DNA of 64,000 nucleotides from Lachnospiraceae bacterium. Its GTDB lineage: Bacteria > Bacillota > Clostridia > Lachnospirales > Lachnospiraceae. The notes under the pieces were generated by a model that had not been told where the DNA came from, searched no databases, and worked only from the letters and a program-made list of their open reading frames with translations. The stretch spans positions 1-64,000 of the forward strand of contig JAFSGE010000025.1 in the NCBI GenBank assembly GCA_017434885.1. The letters are read 5' to 3'. The translations under genes were made by a program, and so were the position numbers. Positions 8,215-17,324 of the stretch are shown here, one piece after another (the stretch's first letter is position 1; each line of letters opens with the position of its first letter).

Positions 8215-9207
8215 ATGAGTAGATTTAAAGATATAATCGGGCAGGAACAAATCAGGGAGCATTTAGAAAACGCTATCAGATTAAGTAAAGTGTCACATGC
8301 ATATATTATTAACGGAGAGAGAAGTTCCGGCAAGGAGTTTATAGCCAAAACTTTTGCGGCGGCGCTTCAGTGTGAAAACAGACAGGATGTGGAGCCTTGC
8401 GGCGAGTGTCATTCCTGTAAGCAGGCAAAGACCGGAAACCAGCCGGACATTATTTTTCTGACACATGAAAAACCCAATACCATCAGTGTAGATGACATCC
8501 GTGCCCAGATTAATAATGATGTAGCAATCAAGCCCTACAGCAGTCCCAGAAAAATTTATATTGTGAATGATGCGGAAAAGATGACTGTACAGGCGCAGAA
8601 CGCCCTTCTTAAGACTTTGGAAGAGCCGCCGGAGTATGCAGTAATTATTCTGCTTACAGACAATGCAAATGCACTGCTTTCCACCATTCTCAGCAGATGC
8701 GTGCTTCTTAATATGAAGCCGGTTAAGGATGAGCAGATTAAAAAATATCTGATGGAAACTATGGAAATTCCTGATTACAAGGCGGAAGTATGTGTTGCGT
8801 TTGCCAGAGGAAATGTAGGAAAAGCACGTCTTCTTGCAAACAGTGAAGAATTTGACAAAGTAAAAGAAGAAGCACTTTCGCTTCTTAAAAATATCAATGA
8901 TATGGAAATAAATGAGATAGTTGCTGCCATCAAAAAGATTAATGACTATAAATTTGATGTGAACGATTATTTGGACATCCTTTCCATTTGGTATCGTGAT
9001 GCACTTTTGTTTAAAGCGACACATGATGCAAACCACTTGATTTTCAGGGAAGAAATACAGTATATTAGAAAGGTGGCAGACAAGAGTACTTACGAGGGAA
9101 TTGAATTAATTATCGAGGCTCTTGAAAAGTCAAAGCAGAGATTAAAAGCAAATGTTAATTTTGATTTGACGATGGAACTTTTGCTTTTGACCATCAAAGA
9201 AAATTAA
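8215..9207 (+). CDS. holB: DNA polymerase III delta' subunit
   Basis: 330 residues, typical of HolB. The N-terminal AAA+ domain starts with the family's FKDIIGQEQIREHLENAI. A zinc-binding cluster CGECHSCKQAK is around residue 62. VNDAEKMTVQAQNALLKTLEEPP and the SRC motif (LSRCVLL) follow. The P-loop reads GERSSGKE, lacking the usual K-T/S end, in line with delta' being a clamp-loader subunit that often does not bind ATP. It lies 11 bases after yaaR. Confidence 0.93.
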   Translation: MSRFKDIIGQEQIREHLENAIRLSKVSHAYIINGERSSGKEFIAKTFAAALQCENRQDVEPCGECHSCKQAKTGNQPDIIFLTHEKPNTISVDDIRAQINNDVAIKPYSSPRKIYIVNDAEKMTVQAQNALLKTLEEPPEYAVIILLTDNANALLSTILSRCVLLNMKPVKDEQIKKYLMETMEIPDYKAEVCVAFARGNVGKARLLANSEEFDKVKEEALSLLKNINDMEINEIVAAIKKINDYKFDVNDYLDILSIWYRDALLFKATHDANHLIFREEIQYIRKVADKSTYEGIELIIEALEKSKQRLKANVNFDLTMELLLLTIKEN

Positions 9208-9240
9208 AGAACAAGAAGAAATTGTGAGGTTGATAGATTT

Positions 9241-10149
9241 ATGATTAAAGTAATTGGTGTGCGTTTCAGAACTGCGGGTAAAATTTATTTCTTTGACCCC
9301 GGTAAATTAGATATCAAAAGAGGCAATCATGTTATTGTTGAGACTGCAAGAGGAATCGAGTACGGAACTGTGGTTGGTGATATCAGGGAAGTGACGGATG
9401 ACAAAGTGATTCAGCCGCTAAAGCCGGTACTTCGTATTGCCACAGAGAGAGATGATGAGCAGGAAGCAGCCAACAAAATTAAAGAAAAAGAAGCTTTTAA
9501 GGTATGCCTGGAAAAAATCAGAAAGCATGAGCTTGAAATGAAGCTGATTGATGCCGAGTATACGTTTGACAATAATAAAGTGTTGTTTTACTTTACGGCA
9601 GACGGAAGAATCGATTTCAGAGAGCTGGTAAAGGATTTAGCGTCTGTGTTTAAGACAAGGATTGAACTTCGTCAGATCGGTGTCAGAGATGAAACCAAGA
9701 TTCTGGGCGGTATGGGAATTTGCGGAAGACAGCTTTGCTGCCATTCCCATTTGTCAGAGTTTGTACCGGTGTCTATTAAGATGGCAAAGGAACAGAATCT
9801 TTCTTTGAACCCTACCAAGATTTCCGGTGTGTGTGGCAGACTGATGTGCTGTCTGAAACATGAGGAAGAAACTTATGAAGAATTAAACAGAAAACTTCCT
9901 AATGTGGGAGACCATGTAACCACGGACACAGGTCTTAAGGGAGAAGTTGCCAGTGTAAATGTACTCCGTCAGCTGGTAAAAGTAATCGTAGATGTAGATG
10001 ACGAAAAAGAAATTCAGGAATTCAGAGCAGACCAGCTTCGTTTTAAGAGAAGACACAAAAAGGATAAGATGGATGTTCAGGATGCTGAACTGAAAGAATT
10101 AGAGAAACTGGAAAAAGCGGAAGGAAAGTCAAAATTAAATGACAACTGA
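9241..10149 (+). CDS. ricT: RicT/YaaT, PSP1-domain protein
   Basis: 302 residues with the PSP1 C-terminal domain. The cysteine-rich core GICGRQLCCHSH and GVCGRLMCCLKHE (about residues 160-210) is the signature of RicT. In Bacillus subtilis, RicT acts with RicA and RicF as a complex carrying 4Fe-4S clusters and stimulates RNase Y processing; it also affects sporulation and competence. The last 11 bases overlap the start of the next gene, which indicates translational coupling. Confidence 0.92.
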   Translation: MIKVIGVRFRTAGKIYFFDPGKLDIKRGNHVIVETARGIEYGTVVGDIREVTDDKVIQPLKPVLRIATERDDEQEAANKIKEKEAFKVCLEKIRKHELEMKLIDAEYTFDNNKVLFYFTADGRIDFRELVKDLASVFKTRIELRQIGVRDETKILGGMGICGRQLCCHSHLSEFVPVSIKMAKEQNLSLNPTKISGVCGRLMCCLKHEEETYEELNRKLPNVGDHVTTDTGLKGEVASVNVLRQLVKVIVDVDDEKEIQEFRADQLRFKRRHKKDKMDVQDAELKELEKLEKAEGKSKLNDN

Positions 10150-10882
10150 TGTACTTCTTAAAGAAAATGAGAGGGTGGATGATTTGCAGAGAAACGGCTA
10201 CAAAATTATCCAAGACCCTGACCGTTTCTGCTTTGGTATGGATGCAGTGCTTCTTTCCGGTTTTGCCAAGGCATCAGAAGGTGATAAAGTGCTTGATTTA
10301 GGTACGGGCACAGGAATTATTCCTCTTTTGATGGAGGCAAAAACTAAGGCAGCACATTTAACAGGTCTTGAAATTCAGGCTGAAAGTGCAGACATGGCAG
10401 AGCGCAGTGTGAGGCTGAACGGTCTTAGTGACAAGATTACAATCGTAAATGGTGATATCAAGGAAGCAGCCCGTCTGTTTGGAGCTGCTTCTTTTGACGT
10501 TGTTACCTGTAACCCACCTTATATGACGGAGCATCACGGGCTTACCAACTTGCATGAACCAAAGGCAATTGCACGGCATGAGCTTCTTTGTACTTTGGAA
10601 GATGTGATTAGTCAGGCGGCAAAGCTGTTAAAACCGGGTGGTAACTTTTATATGGTACACAGGCCGTTCCGACTTGCGGATATTATTGTACTTTTGAGGC
10701 AGTATAAGCTGGAAGCAAAACGGATGAAGCTGGTGTATCCCTTTGCGGATAAAGAGCCGAATATGGTGCTTATTGAAGCAAAGCGTGGCAGTAAACCGCG
10801 GCTCACTGTGGAAAAGCCTTTAGTAGTGTATAAAGAGCCTGGGGTATATACTGACGAGATTTATGATATTTACGGGTATTAA
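10139..10882 (+). CDS. trmN6: tRNA1(Val) adenine-N6 methyltransferase-like protein
   Basis: 247 residues of the TrmN6/YabB family. SAM motif I is LDLGTGTGIIPLLM (about residues 50-63), and the N6-adenine methyltransferase motif NPPYM is near residue 123. The family methylates A37 or related adenines in tRNA; Firmicute members are assigned by homology. The ATG at 10139 overlaps the end of ricT. It fits the known operon order ricT-(yabA)-yabB-rsmI; yabA is absent here. Confidence 0.88.
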   Translation: MTTDVLLKENERVDDLQRNGYKIIQDPDRFCFGMDAVLLSGFAKASEGDKVLDLGTGTGIIPLLMEAKTKAAHLTGLEIQAESADMAERSVRLNGLSDKITIVNGDIKEAARLFGAASFDVVTCNPPYMTEHHGLTNLHEPKAIARHELLCTLEDVISQAAKLLKPGGNFYMVHRPFRLADIIVLLRQYKLEAKRMKLVYPFADKEPNMVLIEAKRGSKPRLTVEKPLVVYKEPGVYTDEIYDIYGY

Positions 10883-10900
10883 TTCAGAGAGGAAAGAAAA

Positions 10901-11743
10901 ATGTCAGGGACTTTGTATTTGTGTGCAACACCCATAGGGAATTTACAAGATATGACACCCCGTGTGATTGAAACACTACGGGAAGTGGATGTGATTGCGG
11001 CAGAGGATACCAGAAACAGTATCAAGCTGCTGAATCATTTCGAAATTAAAACCCCTATGACCAGTTATCATGAATATAACAAGATAGAGAAGGCTGAGCA
11101 ACTGGTATCACAGCTTCTTTCCGGCAAAAATATTGCACTGATTACTGACGCAGGGACACCGGCAATTTCGGATCCCGGAGAAGTACTTGTGGCAAAGTGC
11201 CAGGAAGCAGGCGTTCCGGTGACGTCCTTACCCGGTTGCTGTGCCTGTATTACAGCGTTGACGTTGTCGGGTCTTCCCACAAGACGTTTTTGCTTTGAGG
11301 GATTTTTGCCTGCTGATAAAAAAGAAAAGAAATACATTTTGGATGAGCTTCAAAATGAAACAAGAACCATCATTATGTATGAAGCACCTCATCATTTGAA
11401 AAGAACATTAAAGGAACTTTATGAGATATTGGGACAGCGAAGAATTACACTTTGCCGTGAGCTGACCAAGAAATTTGAAACGGTTTTTCCCACTACTTTG
11501 GAGGAGGCTCTTGCGTACTATGAAGAAAATGAACCAAAAGGGGAATATGTGCTTGTGCTTGAGGGAAAGAGCCGAAAGGAGCTTTTACAGAGTGAGCAGG
11601 CCAAGTGGGAAGAGATGAGCATTGAAGAACATATGGCTCTATATGAAGGTCAGGGAATTGACAGAAAGAGTGCCATGAAGATGGTAGCCGCTGACAGAGG
11701 TGTGAGTAAGAGAGAGATTTATCAGGCGTTGCTAGAAAATTAA
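10901..11743 (+). CDS. rsmI: 16S rRNA (cytidine1402-2'-O)-methyltransferase
   Basis: 280 residues, the normal RsmI length. It begins GTLYLCATPIGNLQDMTPR and includes AAEDTRNSIKLLNHF, TDAGTPAISDPG (SAM-binding loop of the tetrapyrrole methylase fold) and RRFCFEGFLPA. It 2'-O-methylates C1402 in the decoding centre of 16S rRNA. It is the last gene of the run; a terminator follows. Confidence 0.95.
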   Translation: MSGTLYLCATPIGNLQDMTPRVIETLREVDVIAAEDTRNSIKLLNHFEIKTPMTSYHEYNKIEKAEQLVSQLLSGKNIALITDAGTPAISDPGEVLVAKCQEAGVPVTSLPGCCACITALTLSGLPTRRFCFEGFLPADKKEKKYILDELQNETRTIIMYEAPHHLKRTLKELYEILGQRRITLCRELTKKFETVFPTTLEEALAYYEENEPKGEYVLVLEGKSRKELLQSEQAKWEEMSIEEHMALYEGQGIDRKSAMKMVAADRGVSKREIYQALLEN

Positions 11744-11806
11744 TTTGGAAAGCGTTGATTATGAAATATTGCTGAAAAACATTGATTTTCAGCCGGTTGC
11801 AACTGT

Positions 11807-11855
11807 CGGTTGACGAATTTCCAAGCGCACTTGGTAGTTGTCAACCGGGATTTTT
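11807..11855 (+). terminator. Terminator after rsmI
   Basis: An 8-bp outer stem (11807-11814 with 11840-11847) encloses an inner 5-bp hairpin (11821-11825/11830-11834). It is followed by GGATTTTT. A second copy of the left arm (CCGGTTG, 11793-11799) could form an alternative pair. Confidence 0.65.
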
Positions 11856-11974
11856 GCTATGGTTTAGCCAGACGATATCGCGAAAACAAACAATGAAATG
11901 CTGATGAACAAAATCTTTGAAAAACAATAAAAGCAAGTAAGTGATATCAGCAGAAAGTGAAAGGATGGCAAAAT

Positions 11975-12994
11975 ATGATTTTAGCAGACAAGATTATTTT
12001 ATTAAGAAAAAAAGTAGGTTGGTCACAGGAACAGCTTGCAGAGCAGTTAGACATTTCCAGACAGTCCGTTTCCAAATGGGAGTCCGGTGCATCTATTCCT
12101 GATTTAGACAAAATTATTAAATTAAGTAAGTTGTTTGGTGTCAGCACCGATTACTTATTAAAGGATGAACTGGAAGAAGCAGAAATTGTTGGCACAAAAG
12201 ATGATGCTGCAGAAGAAGGTGTGCGTAGCATTTCGGCAGAGGAAGCAGACAACTATATGAATTTATCAAAGGAAGCAGCACCTAAAATGGCATTGGCAAC
12301 GGCGCTTTGCGTTTTATCACCAATTTGTCTCATTGTGCTGGGAGGGCTTTCTGAATACGGAAAAATCGGTATCTCCGAAGATGCAGCCGGTGGCATCGGC
12401 TTTCTGATTTTATTATTGTTTATCGTACCTGCAGTAATGATTTTTATCTGGAAAGGTATGCAGATGGATAAATATGAGTTTTTAGAGAAACAGCGTGTGG
12501 AACTACAATACGGTGTGCAGGGCATTGTTGAGAAGAGAAAAGCTGATTTTGATAAAAGTTACAGAACCTGCATTACAATCGGTACTGCGCTTTGTATTAT
12601 TTCTGTGATACCGTTATTTGTTGGGGCAGCACTTGAATTCTCAGATTTACTTCTGGTGTACTGCGTAGCAATATTGCTTGTACTGATTGCCTGTGGTGTA
12701 CTCTTATTTGTATGGTCATGCACTATTCAGGAAAGCTTTGATAAGCTTCTGGAAGTAGGAGACTACACACGCGAAAAGAAAGAAGACAGAAAGTATTTTC
12801 GTATTTTTGCAGGAATTTACTGGTGTTTGGTAACAGCAATTTATCTGTGTATGATGCTTCCAAATGCTGATAAAGCAAGTAATTGGAGAGAAGATATCAG
12901 CTGGGTAATCTGGCCTGTAGCAGGCGTATTGTTTGGAGCAATTACCGGTGTAATCCGCTTGGTGGTACATAGCAAAAATAAGAAGGAAGTATAG
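11975..12994 (+). CDS. Xre regulator with C-terminal membrane domain
   Basis: 339 residues. The N-terminal Cro/C1 helix-turn-helix (about residues 1-62) contains WSQEQLAEQLDISRQSVSKWE and the STDYLL tail. A linker follows, then a membrane domain with about six hydrophobic segments in pairs between residues 95 and 335. Such membrane-tethered Xre regulators probably respond to an envelope or small-molecule signal. The start at 11975 has AAAGGATGG upstream. It is flanked by two terminators, so it is monocistronic. Confidence 0.82.
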   Translation: MILADKIILLRKKVGWSQEQLAEQLDISRQSVSKWESGASIPDLDKIIKLSKLFGVSTDYLLKDELEEAEIVGTKDDAAEEGVRSISAEEADNYMNLSKEAAPKMALATALCVLSPICLIVLGGLSEYGKIGISEDAAGGIGFLILLLFIVPAVMIFIWKGMQMDKYEFLEKQRVELQYGVQGIVEKRKADFDKSYRTCITIGTALCIISVIPLFVGAALEFSDLLLVYCVAILLVLIACGVLLFVWSCTIQESFDKLLEVGDYTREKKEDRKYFRIFAGIYWCLVTAIYLCMMLPNADKASNWREDISWVIWPVAGVLFGAITGVIRLVVHSKNKKEV

Positions 12995-13010
12995 AAAAAG
13001 GATGAAAGAA

Positions 13011-13038
13011 GCGGCACCCGCTAATGGGTGCCGTTTTT
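13011..13038. terminator. Terminator between the Xre and GGDEF genes
   Basis: A perfect 8-bp stem (13012-13019 with 13026-13033) with a six-base loop and five T on the plus strand. It ends the Xre transcript. The right arm is inside the last codons of the convergent GGDEF gene. Confidence 0.8.
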
Positions 13039-14670
13039 AGCTGCTTTCATTTTCTTTTTATTTGCGTACATATTACTATCAGCTTCCTGAATGACATCTG
13101 CCAACATAACAGAATCATCAGCCCATACAGAATATCCGGAAGCAACTTCTACTTTAAAAGGAAGGCCTTGATTAGTATTTATAGTGTTTAGCTTATATTG
13201 CATACTTGACAGAGCAAGTGTGAAATTCTTTTCTACATTGTTTCCGGCGGAAATAAATACAAATTCATCACCGCCAATTCGATAGCATTTTCCGAAGCCG
13301 GAAAAGCATTGCTTAAAAGTATCGGCAAAGGTGAGCAGAAGTTCGTCGCCTAAAGCGTGTCCAAGAGTATCATTTACTACTTTCAAGTTATTAATATCAA
13401 AAAAGGCGATTAAAACAGGTTCGGAATGTTTACTTTCCAAAGACTTGATGTCTTCCGTATAAGAGGTACGGTTATAAAGGTCAGTCAATCCGTCCTGATA
13501 GGCAAGCTTTTCGAGAAACTGAGATTTAATTACTTTTTTATATTCCAATAGAAATCCGGATAAAAGCTGCGTTGCTTCGCAAATCATAAAAAGCAGAACA
13601 CCGATTCTGGTGAAAAAGGTACTGTCCATAAGAGTGGCAATATTCCAAAGAACAATATCGGTAATACCGCCGGCACATATAAATAAAATACCTAAAAAGT
13701 GATAACTGCTGACGGGCTTTTTCTTTATTATGTTTCCTGCAGTAATGATGATAAGAGCAAGCATAGCTATTACATAGGAGATATGGGTCAGGCGAATGGT
13801 CTGATGATAATCCATAATGCCGGTAATTGCTAAAAAATAGGAAACTGTAAAATCAAAAACTGAATAAAAGCAAACAAAGAACAAAAGCTTAAACTGTATA
13901 TGGTATTCCTGATACATGGACTCAAAAAACAGGAACATCGGAATAATAATCAACATCATAAAAATTTCGGATATCACATGATAGATGTGAGCATTCTGAA
14001 ACATCTCCTGCAATAATTTGCAATCCGTCAGCATAAACATTCCGATGCTGAAGGCAAAGCAACCGAAAAACAGCATTTCTTTACCGATTGCATGGTTTTT
14101 CCACATGGGGAAGAAAAGGATAGTAAACAATAAGCCAATGAATACAATAATTAGACTGACACATAGGCTTCCGAATCTGCCGCTAATATTGCTTACCAGC
14201 ATATCATAGCTGTTGCCGATGCGAATTTGTGTAATTTTGCCGCTATGGTCGTGATAAGGATTATCCAATACCATGGTAAGAACTTTACCGCTGTCTTCTA
14301 CATGGAAAGGAATCCGCACGAAGAAGGAGCCCGGTGTATAGCCAAACAGATTGGATAGAAAAACATCCGAGCGGTAAATACACTCATCCTCCAGGTAAAC
14401 AGAAACATTCAATGTTTTAGCATTAAAATATAAGACATCATCTTCCCGGAGGGAAGGGAGCGTTTTAGAGATTGTGTAGGTACCGGCTATTTTGAAAAGA
14501 TTTGCAGCACTGCCGTCTTCAGTGACCCAACCTTCTGAAAAATCGGAATAATCACGCGAAATGTGTTGGATATGATTTGGGTTAGCAACAGAAATAATCA
14601 CAGTAATAACTGTGATGGCCAGCATAATACAATATATGTAAAAAATATGTTTGCTGTTAATTTTCTTCAT
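13021..14670 (-). CDS. Diguanylate cyclase with extracytoplasmic sensor and 7TM-type membrane domain
   Basis: 549 residues. An N-terminal membrane segment (about 9-29) is followed by an extracytoplasmic beta-rich region to about residue 160. Seven or so hydrophobic segments (about 165-375) come next, then a GGDEF domain in the last 170 residues (LAYQDGLTDLYNRTSY, FFDINNLKVVNDTLGHALGD, CYRIGGDEFVFI). The intact GGDEF motif predicts synthesis of cyclic di-GMP from GTP. The order resembles 7TMR-DISM receptors. It stands alone, convergent with the Xre gene and divergent from the TetR gene. The EAL domain is absent. Confidence 0.9.
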   Translation of the reverse strand: MKKINSKHIFYIYCIMLAITVITVIISVANPNHIQHISRDYSDFSEGWVTEDGSAANLFKIAGTYTISKTLPSLREDDVLYFNAKTLNVSVYLEDECIYRSDVFLSNLFGYTPGSFFVRIPFHVEDSGKVLTMVLDNPYHDHSGKITQIRIGNSYDMLVSNISGRFGSLCVSLIIVFIGLLFTILFFPMWKNHAIGKEMLFFGCFAFSIGMFMLTDCKLLQEMFQNAHIYHVISEIFMMLIIIPMFLFFESMYQEYHIQFKLLFFVCFYSVFDFTVSYFLAITGIMDYHQTIRLTHISYVIAMLALIIITAGNIIKKKPVSSYHFLGILFICAGGITDIVLWNIATLMDSTFFTRIGVLLFMICEATQLLSGFLLEYKKVIKSQFLEKLAYQDGLTDLYNRTSYTEDIKSLESKHSEPVLIAFFDINNLKVVNDTLGHALGDELLLTFADTFKQCFSGFGKCYRIGGDEFVFISAGNNVEKNFTLALSSMQYKLNTINTNQGLPFKVEVASGYSVWADDSVMLADVIQEADSNMYANKKKMKAAKNGTH

Positions 14671-14768
14671 ATTATAATTTTAATTCTATCTGATAAAATC
14701 GTCAATGGATAGAGAAAATTTCTGCTTAAATGCTGCTTGACAGAGAGCGGCTTTTCTGATATAAAAAT

Positions 14769-14804
14769 ATTGAATATAAATTCAATGAACAAAAATTCAA
14801 TGAA
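14769..14804. promoter_or_regulatory. Palindrome and direct repeat, TetR operator candidate
   Basis: 14769-14786 is a perfect inverted repeat (ATTGAAT, four-base centre, ATTCAAT). The right half-site returns 15 bp further on, giving ATTCAATGAA at 14780 and again at 14795. It lies about 80-110 bp upstream of the TetR start, in the region between divergent genes. TetR proteins commonly bind palindromes of this size near their own start. Confidence 0.5.
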
Positions 14805-14881
14805 AGAGTTGCAAGGCAGAACACTGAATTTGCAATGTAAGATAAAGAAAACAACATGCTGAACAGGAAAGGGAGAAGAAG

Positions 14882-15457
14882 ATGCCGACAAGACAGGAAC
14901 AAAAAGAGCAACGCAGGCAGGAAATTATGTATGCAGCGCTTGATTTATTTGTAAAAAGAGGATATGCAGCTACTAAGATAGCAGATATTGCTAAGGCAGC
15001 ATCCATGAGTGTGGGACTGCTTTTTCACTATTTTGAATCGAAGGAAAAACTTTATGAAGAACTGGTAAAGATGGGCTTGCAGGGAACTGCTTACCCGGGA
15101 GCACAGAAGTGTGAGCATGCAATTGACTTTTTTGTACAGTTTGCAGAGCAGTTATTTACTTATATGAGGCAGCAGCCGTATGTTGCAAAGATGTTTGTGT
15201 TAATGGCGGATGCGCAGAGAAGCGAGGGGACGCCGGAGCACATTCGGGAGATTGCCATGCAGGTAAATACCATAGAGCAATTTGTTCCTATTGTGGAGTG
15301 GGGACAAAAAGAAGGCAGCATCAAGCAGGGGGATGCACTTGCTCTTTCAAGTGCTTTTTGGTGCAGTATTCAGGGAATTGCGGAGCAGTATGCGGCACAT
15401 CCTGATATGGGACTGCCGGATGCACAATGGATTGTAGATATTGTGCGGGCAAAGTAA
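14882..15457 (+). CDS. TetR/AcrR family transcriptional regulator
   Basis: 191 residues. The N-terminal TetR helix-turn-helix is clear: IMYAALDLFVKRGYAATKIADIAKAASMSVGLLFHYF in outline (residues about 15-52), with the G-LFHYF-SKE ending. The C-terminal ligand domain has no recognisable specificity. The start at 14882 has GGGAGAAG upstream. It precedes the FAD oxidoreductase by 116 bp on the same strand, and a palindrome lies upstream. A repressor of its own operon is the simple reading. Confidence 0.9.
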   Translation: MPTRQEQKEQRRQEIMYAALDLFVKRGYAATKIADIAKAASMSVGLLFHYFESKEKLYEELVKMGLQGTAYPGAQKCEHAIDFFVQFAEQLFTYMRQQPYVAKMFVLMADAQRSEGTPEHIREIAMQVNTIEQFVPIVEWGQKEGSIKQGDALALSSAFWCSIQGIAEQYAAHPDMGLPDAQWIVDIVRAK

Positions 15458-15573
15458 CGTGCAGAGAGTGCATAGAGAAATACTTGAAAAGAAGAGACAA
15501 AGCCGAAGAAATGCGCGAGGAGAAAGAACGGAAGAAATGCGTATATAAGGTGATAAAAGGCGGAGGAAACAGA

Positions 15574-17046
15574 ATGAAAAAGGTAGTAATTATTGGCGGC
15601 GGTATATCCGGTCTGACAGCAGGAATTTACTTGCAAAAAGCAGGTTTTAACACAGAAATTTATGAAAAAAATGCAGTACCCGGAGGACAGTGTGTGGGCT
15701 GGAAGCGGGAAGGCTATATGATTGATAATTGTATTCACTGGCTTACCGGAACCAGGGAGGGCAGCGGGCTTCATGAACTTTGGAAAGAAGTGGGTGCGCT
15801 TGGTGATGGGGTTGAACTCTATAAAAAAGAAAAGTTCTTCTCGGCAGAACTGAACGGGCAGACACTTACTTTATGGAGAGATAAGGATAGAACCAGACAG
15901 GAGCTTTTGGAGCTTTCCCCGGAGGATTCGGAGGAAATTAATAAGTTAATGGATATGGTAGCGCTTGCAGAGAGTATGCAGGTGCCCGTGGACAAGCCTT
16001 TTGATAAAATGAATCCCATTGAATTTATGAAAATGGGTATGTCTATGGCAGATATGGGCAAGGTGATGAAGGCATACGGAGGAATGGATATCGGGGAACT
16101 GGCAGCGCGGTTTAAACATCCTCTGATTCAAAGGGCAATCGTAGATTACATGCCGCCCGGCTATCAGGCATATGCATTTCTGGTTTCCTATGCAACGGTA
16201 ACGGGAGGCAATGGGGACATTCCGAAAGGAGGCTCTTTGGAAATGTCTCTTCGCATGGCAAAACGTTACCGGGAGCTTGGCGGAGTACTTCATTTGAATG
16301 TACCGGTGGAAAAAGTTTTGATAAATGGCAAAAAGGCAGAGGGAATTGTATTGTCTGCAAATGAGGTAAAAGCGGACTATGTCATTTGTGCGAGCGATGC
16401 CGGGCATACGTTTTCCAAGCTTCTGGATAAGAGCTATATGCCAAAGGATTTAAAAACAATGTTTGAGGAAAGGCAGATGTACCCTGTTGTCAGTGGATTC
16501 CATGTAGCATTTGCAGTAGACGGGTTGCTGGAGGAAGCAAAAGAAACATCATTTTTTGACTGTAAGCCGCTTACCATTGGTAAATCAGTTGCCAAGAGAA
16601 TGAGTATCAACAATTATTCCTACGAACCTACTTTTGCCCCCAAGGGGCAGACAATTCTGCAGAGTCAGTTTATACAGACAGAAGAAGATTATGCCTACTG
16701 GATGGAACTTGCCAAAAACCAGGAAGCATACAAACAAAAGAAGGCCGAGTTGTCAGAAGAAGCTCTTTTTAGGTTGCTTGAGAGATTTCCGCAGCTTGAA
16801 GGAAAGGTGAGTGTAATTGATGTTTGGACACCGGCAACCTATGACAGATATTGTAATGCATACCACGGTGCATATATGAGCTTTATTATTACAAAAAATG
16901 CCAAAAACAAAACAGTAGCAGGAAAAATAAAAGGATTGTCCAATGTATTTCTTGCGGGACAGTGGTTGATGGGACCGGGAGGCTTACCCACTGCAGCATC
17001 TATGGGTAAGTTTGCTGCATACAGAGTAACAGAGGCAGAGAAATAG
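15574..17046 (+). CDS. FAD-dependent oxidoreductase, phytoene desaturase-like
   Basis: 490 residues. The N-terminal FAD Rossmann motif GGGISGLTAGIYLQKAGF (about 8-25), followed by EKNAVPGGQCVGWKREG, is typical of the CrtI/CrtO-like NAD(P)/FAD oxidoreductase family. A C-terminal FAD-contact region ends FLAGQWLMGPGGLPTAASMG. Family members include carotenoid desaturases and isomerases, but gut Firmicute members have no proven substrate. The start at 15574 has GGCGGAGG upstream. Longer in-frame starts overlap the TetR gene and lack a ribosome binding site. Confidence 0.85.
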   Translation: MKKVVIIGGGISGLTAGIYLQKAGFNTEIYEKNAVPGGQCVGWKREGYMIDNCIHWLTGTREGSGLHELWKEVGALGDGVELYKKEKFFSAELNGQTLTLWRDKDRTRQELLELSPEDSEEINKLMDMVALAESMQVPVDKPFDKMNPIEFMKMGMSMADMGKVMKAYGGMDIGELAARFKHPLIQRAIVDYMPPGYQAYAFLVSYATVTGGNGDIPKGGSLEMSLRMAKRYRELGGVLHLNVPVEKVLINGKKAEGIVLSANEVKADYVICASDAGHTFSKLLDKSYMPKDLKTMFEERQMYPVVSGFHVAFAVDGLLEEAKETSFFDCKPLTIGKSVAKRMSINNYSYEPTFAPKGQTILQSQFIQTEEDYAYWMELAKNQEAYKQKKAELSEEALFRLLERFPQLEGKVSVIDVWTPATYDRYCNAYHGAYMSFIITKNAKNKTVAGKIKGLSNVFLAGQWLMGPGGLPTAASMGKFAAYRVTEAEK

Positions 17047-17100
17047 AATAATAAAATTGGCATGGAAACAGACAAAAGTGTAAATAGAAGGAAACTATCC

Positions 17101-17129
17101 TTGACAGAAAGAAATACAAGTGATAGTCT
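17101..17129 (+). promoter_or_regulatory. Promoter candidate before the leader peptide
   Basis: A perfect TTGACA (17101-17106) with 17 bp to a weak TAGTCT (17124-17129). The predicted start near 17136 would place the leader peptide and the terminator at 17259 in one leader transcript. Confidence 0.45.
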
Positions 17130-17163
17130 AACAATAAGCAAAAAAATGGAAGGAGAAAAAGTC

Positions 17164-17226
17164 ATGACAAAGAGACATATCAGAGTTACAACACAATTTT
17201 ATAGTTCTTTGTCGGTTGCCGTTTAG
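17164..17226 (+). CDS. Putative 20-residue leader peptide
   Basis: An open frame of 20 codons, rich in basic and hydroxyl residues (MTKRH at the start, SSLSVAV at the end). A strong GAAGGAG box is placed eight bases before the ATG. Its stop is 33 bases before a perfect intrinsic terminator, and the beta-lactamase-like gene starts 32 bases after that. The order promoter, short translated frame, terminator, gene is that of an attenuation leader. Translation is predicted only from the ribosome binding site. Confidence 0.5.
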   Translation: MTKRHIRVTTQFYSSLSVAV

Positions 17227-17258
17227 ACTTTTTTTCTATAAGGTTTATTTGTTTACAC

Positions 17259-17293
17259 GCGCATTCGATAGTGTTTTGTCGAATGCGCTTTTT
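17259..17293 (+). terminator. Intrinsic terminator inside the leader (attenuator candidate)
   Basis: A perfect 10-bp stem (17259-17268 with 17279-17288) is followed by TTTTT. It sits downstream of the leader peptide and upstream of the beta-lactamase-like gene. It must be read through, or a promoter must lie inside the next 30 bases, for that gene to be expressed from upstream. Confidence 0.85.
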
Positions 17294-17324
17294 GTTATTT
17301 ATAGGTAAAAAAGGAGGAAGAAAA

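Noticed and set aside
8293-9036. 247-residue minus-strand frame
   Set aside because: Antisense to holB with no recognisable domain.
13011-13038. Small RNA gene
   Set aside because: The hairpin is a plain terminator after the Xre gene.
15427-15573. N-terminal extension of the FAD oxidoreductase
   Set aside because: It overlaps the TetR gene and the Rossmann motif starts right after Met at 15574, which has a strong site.
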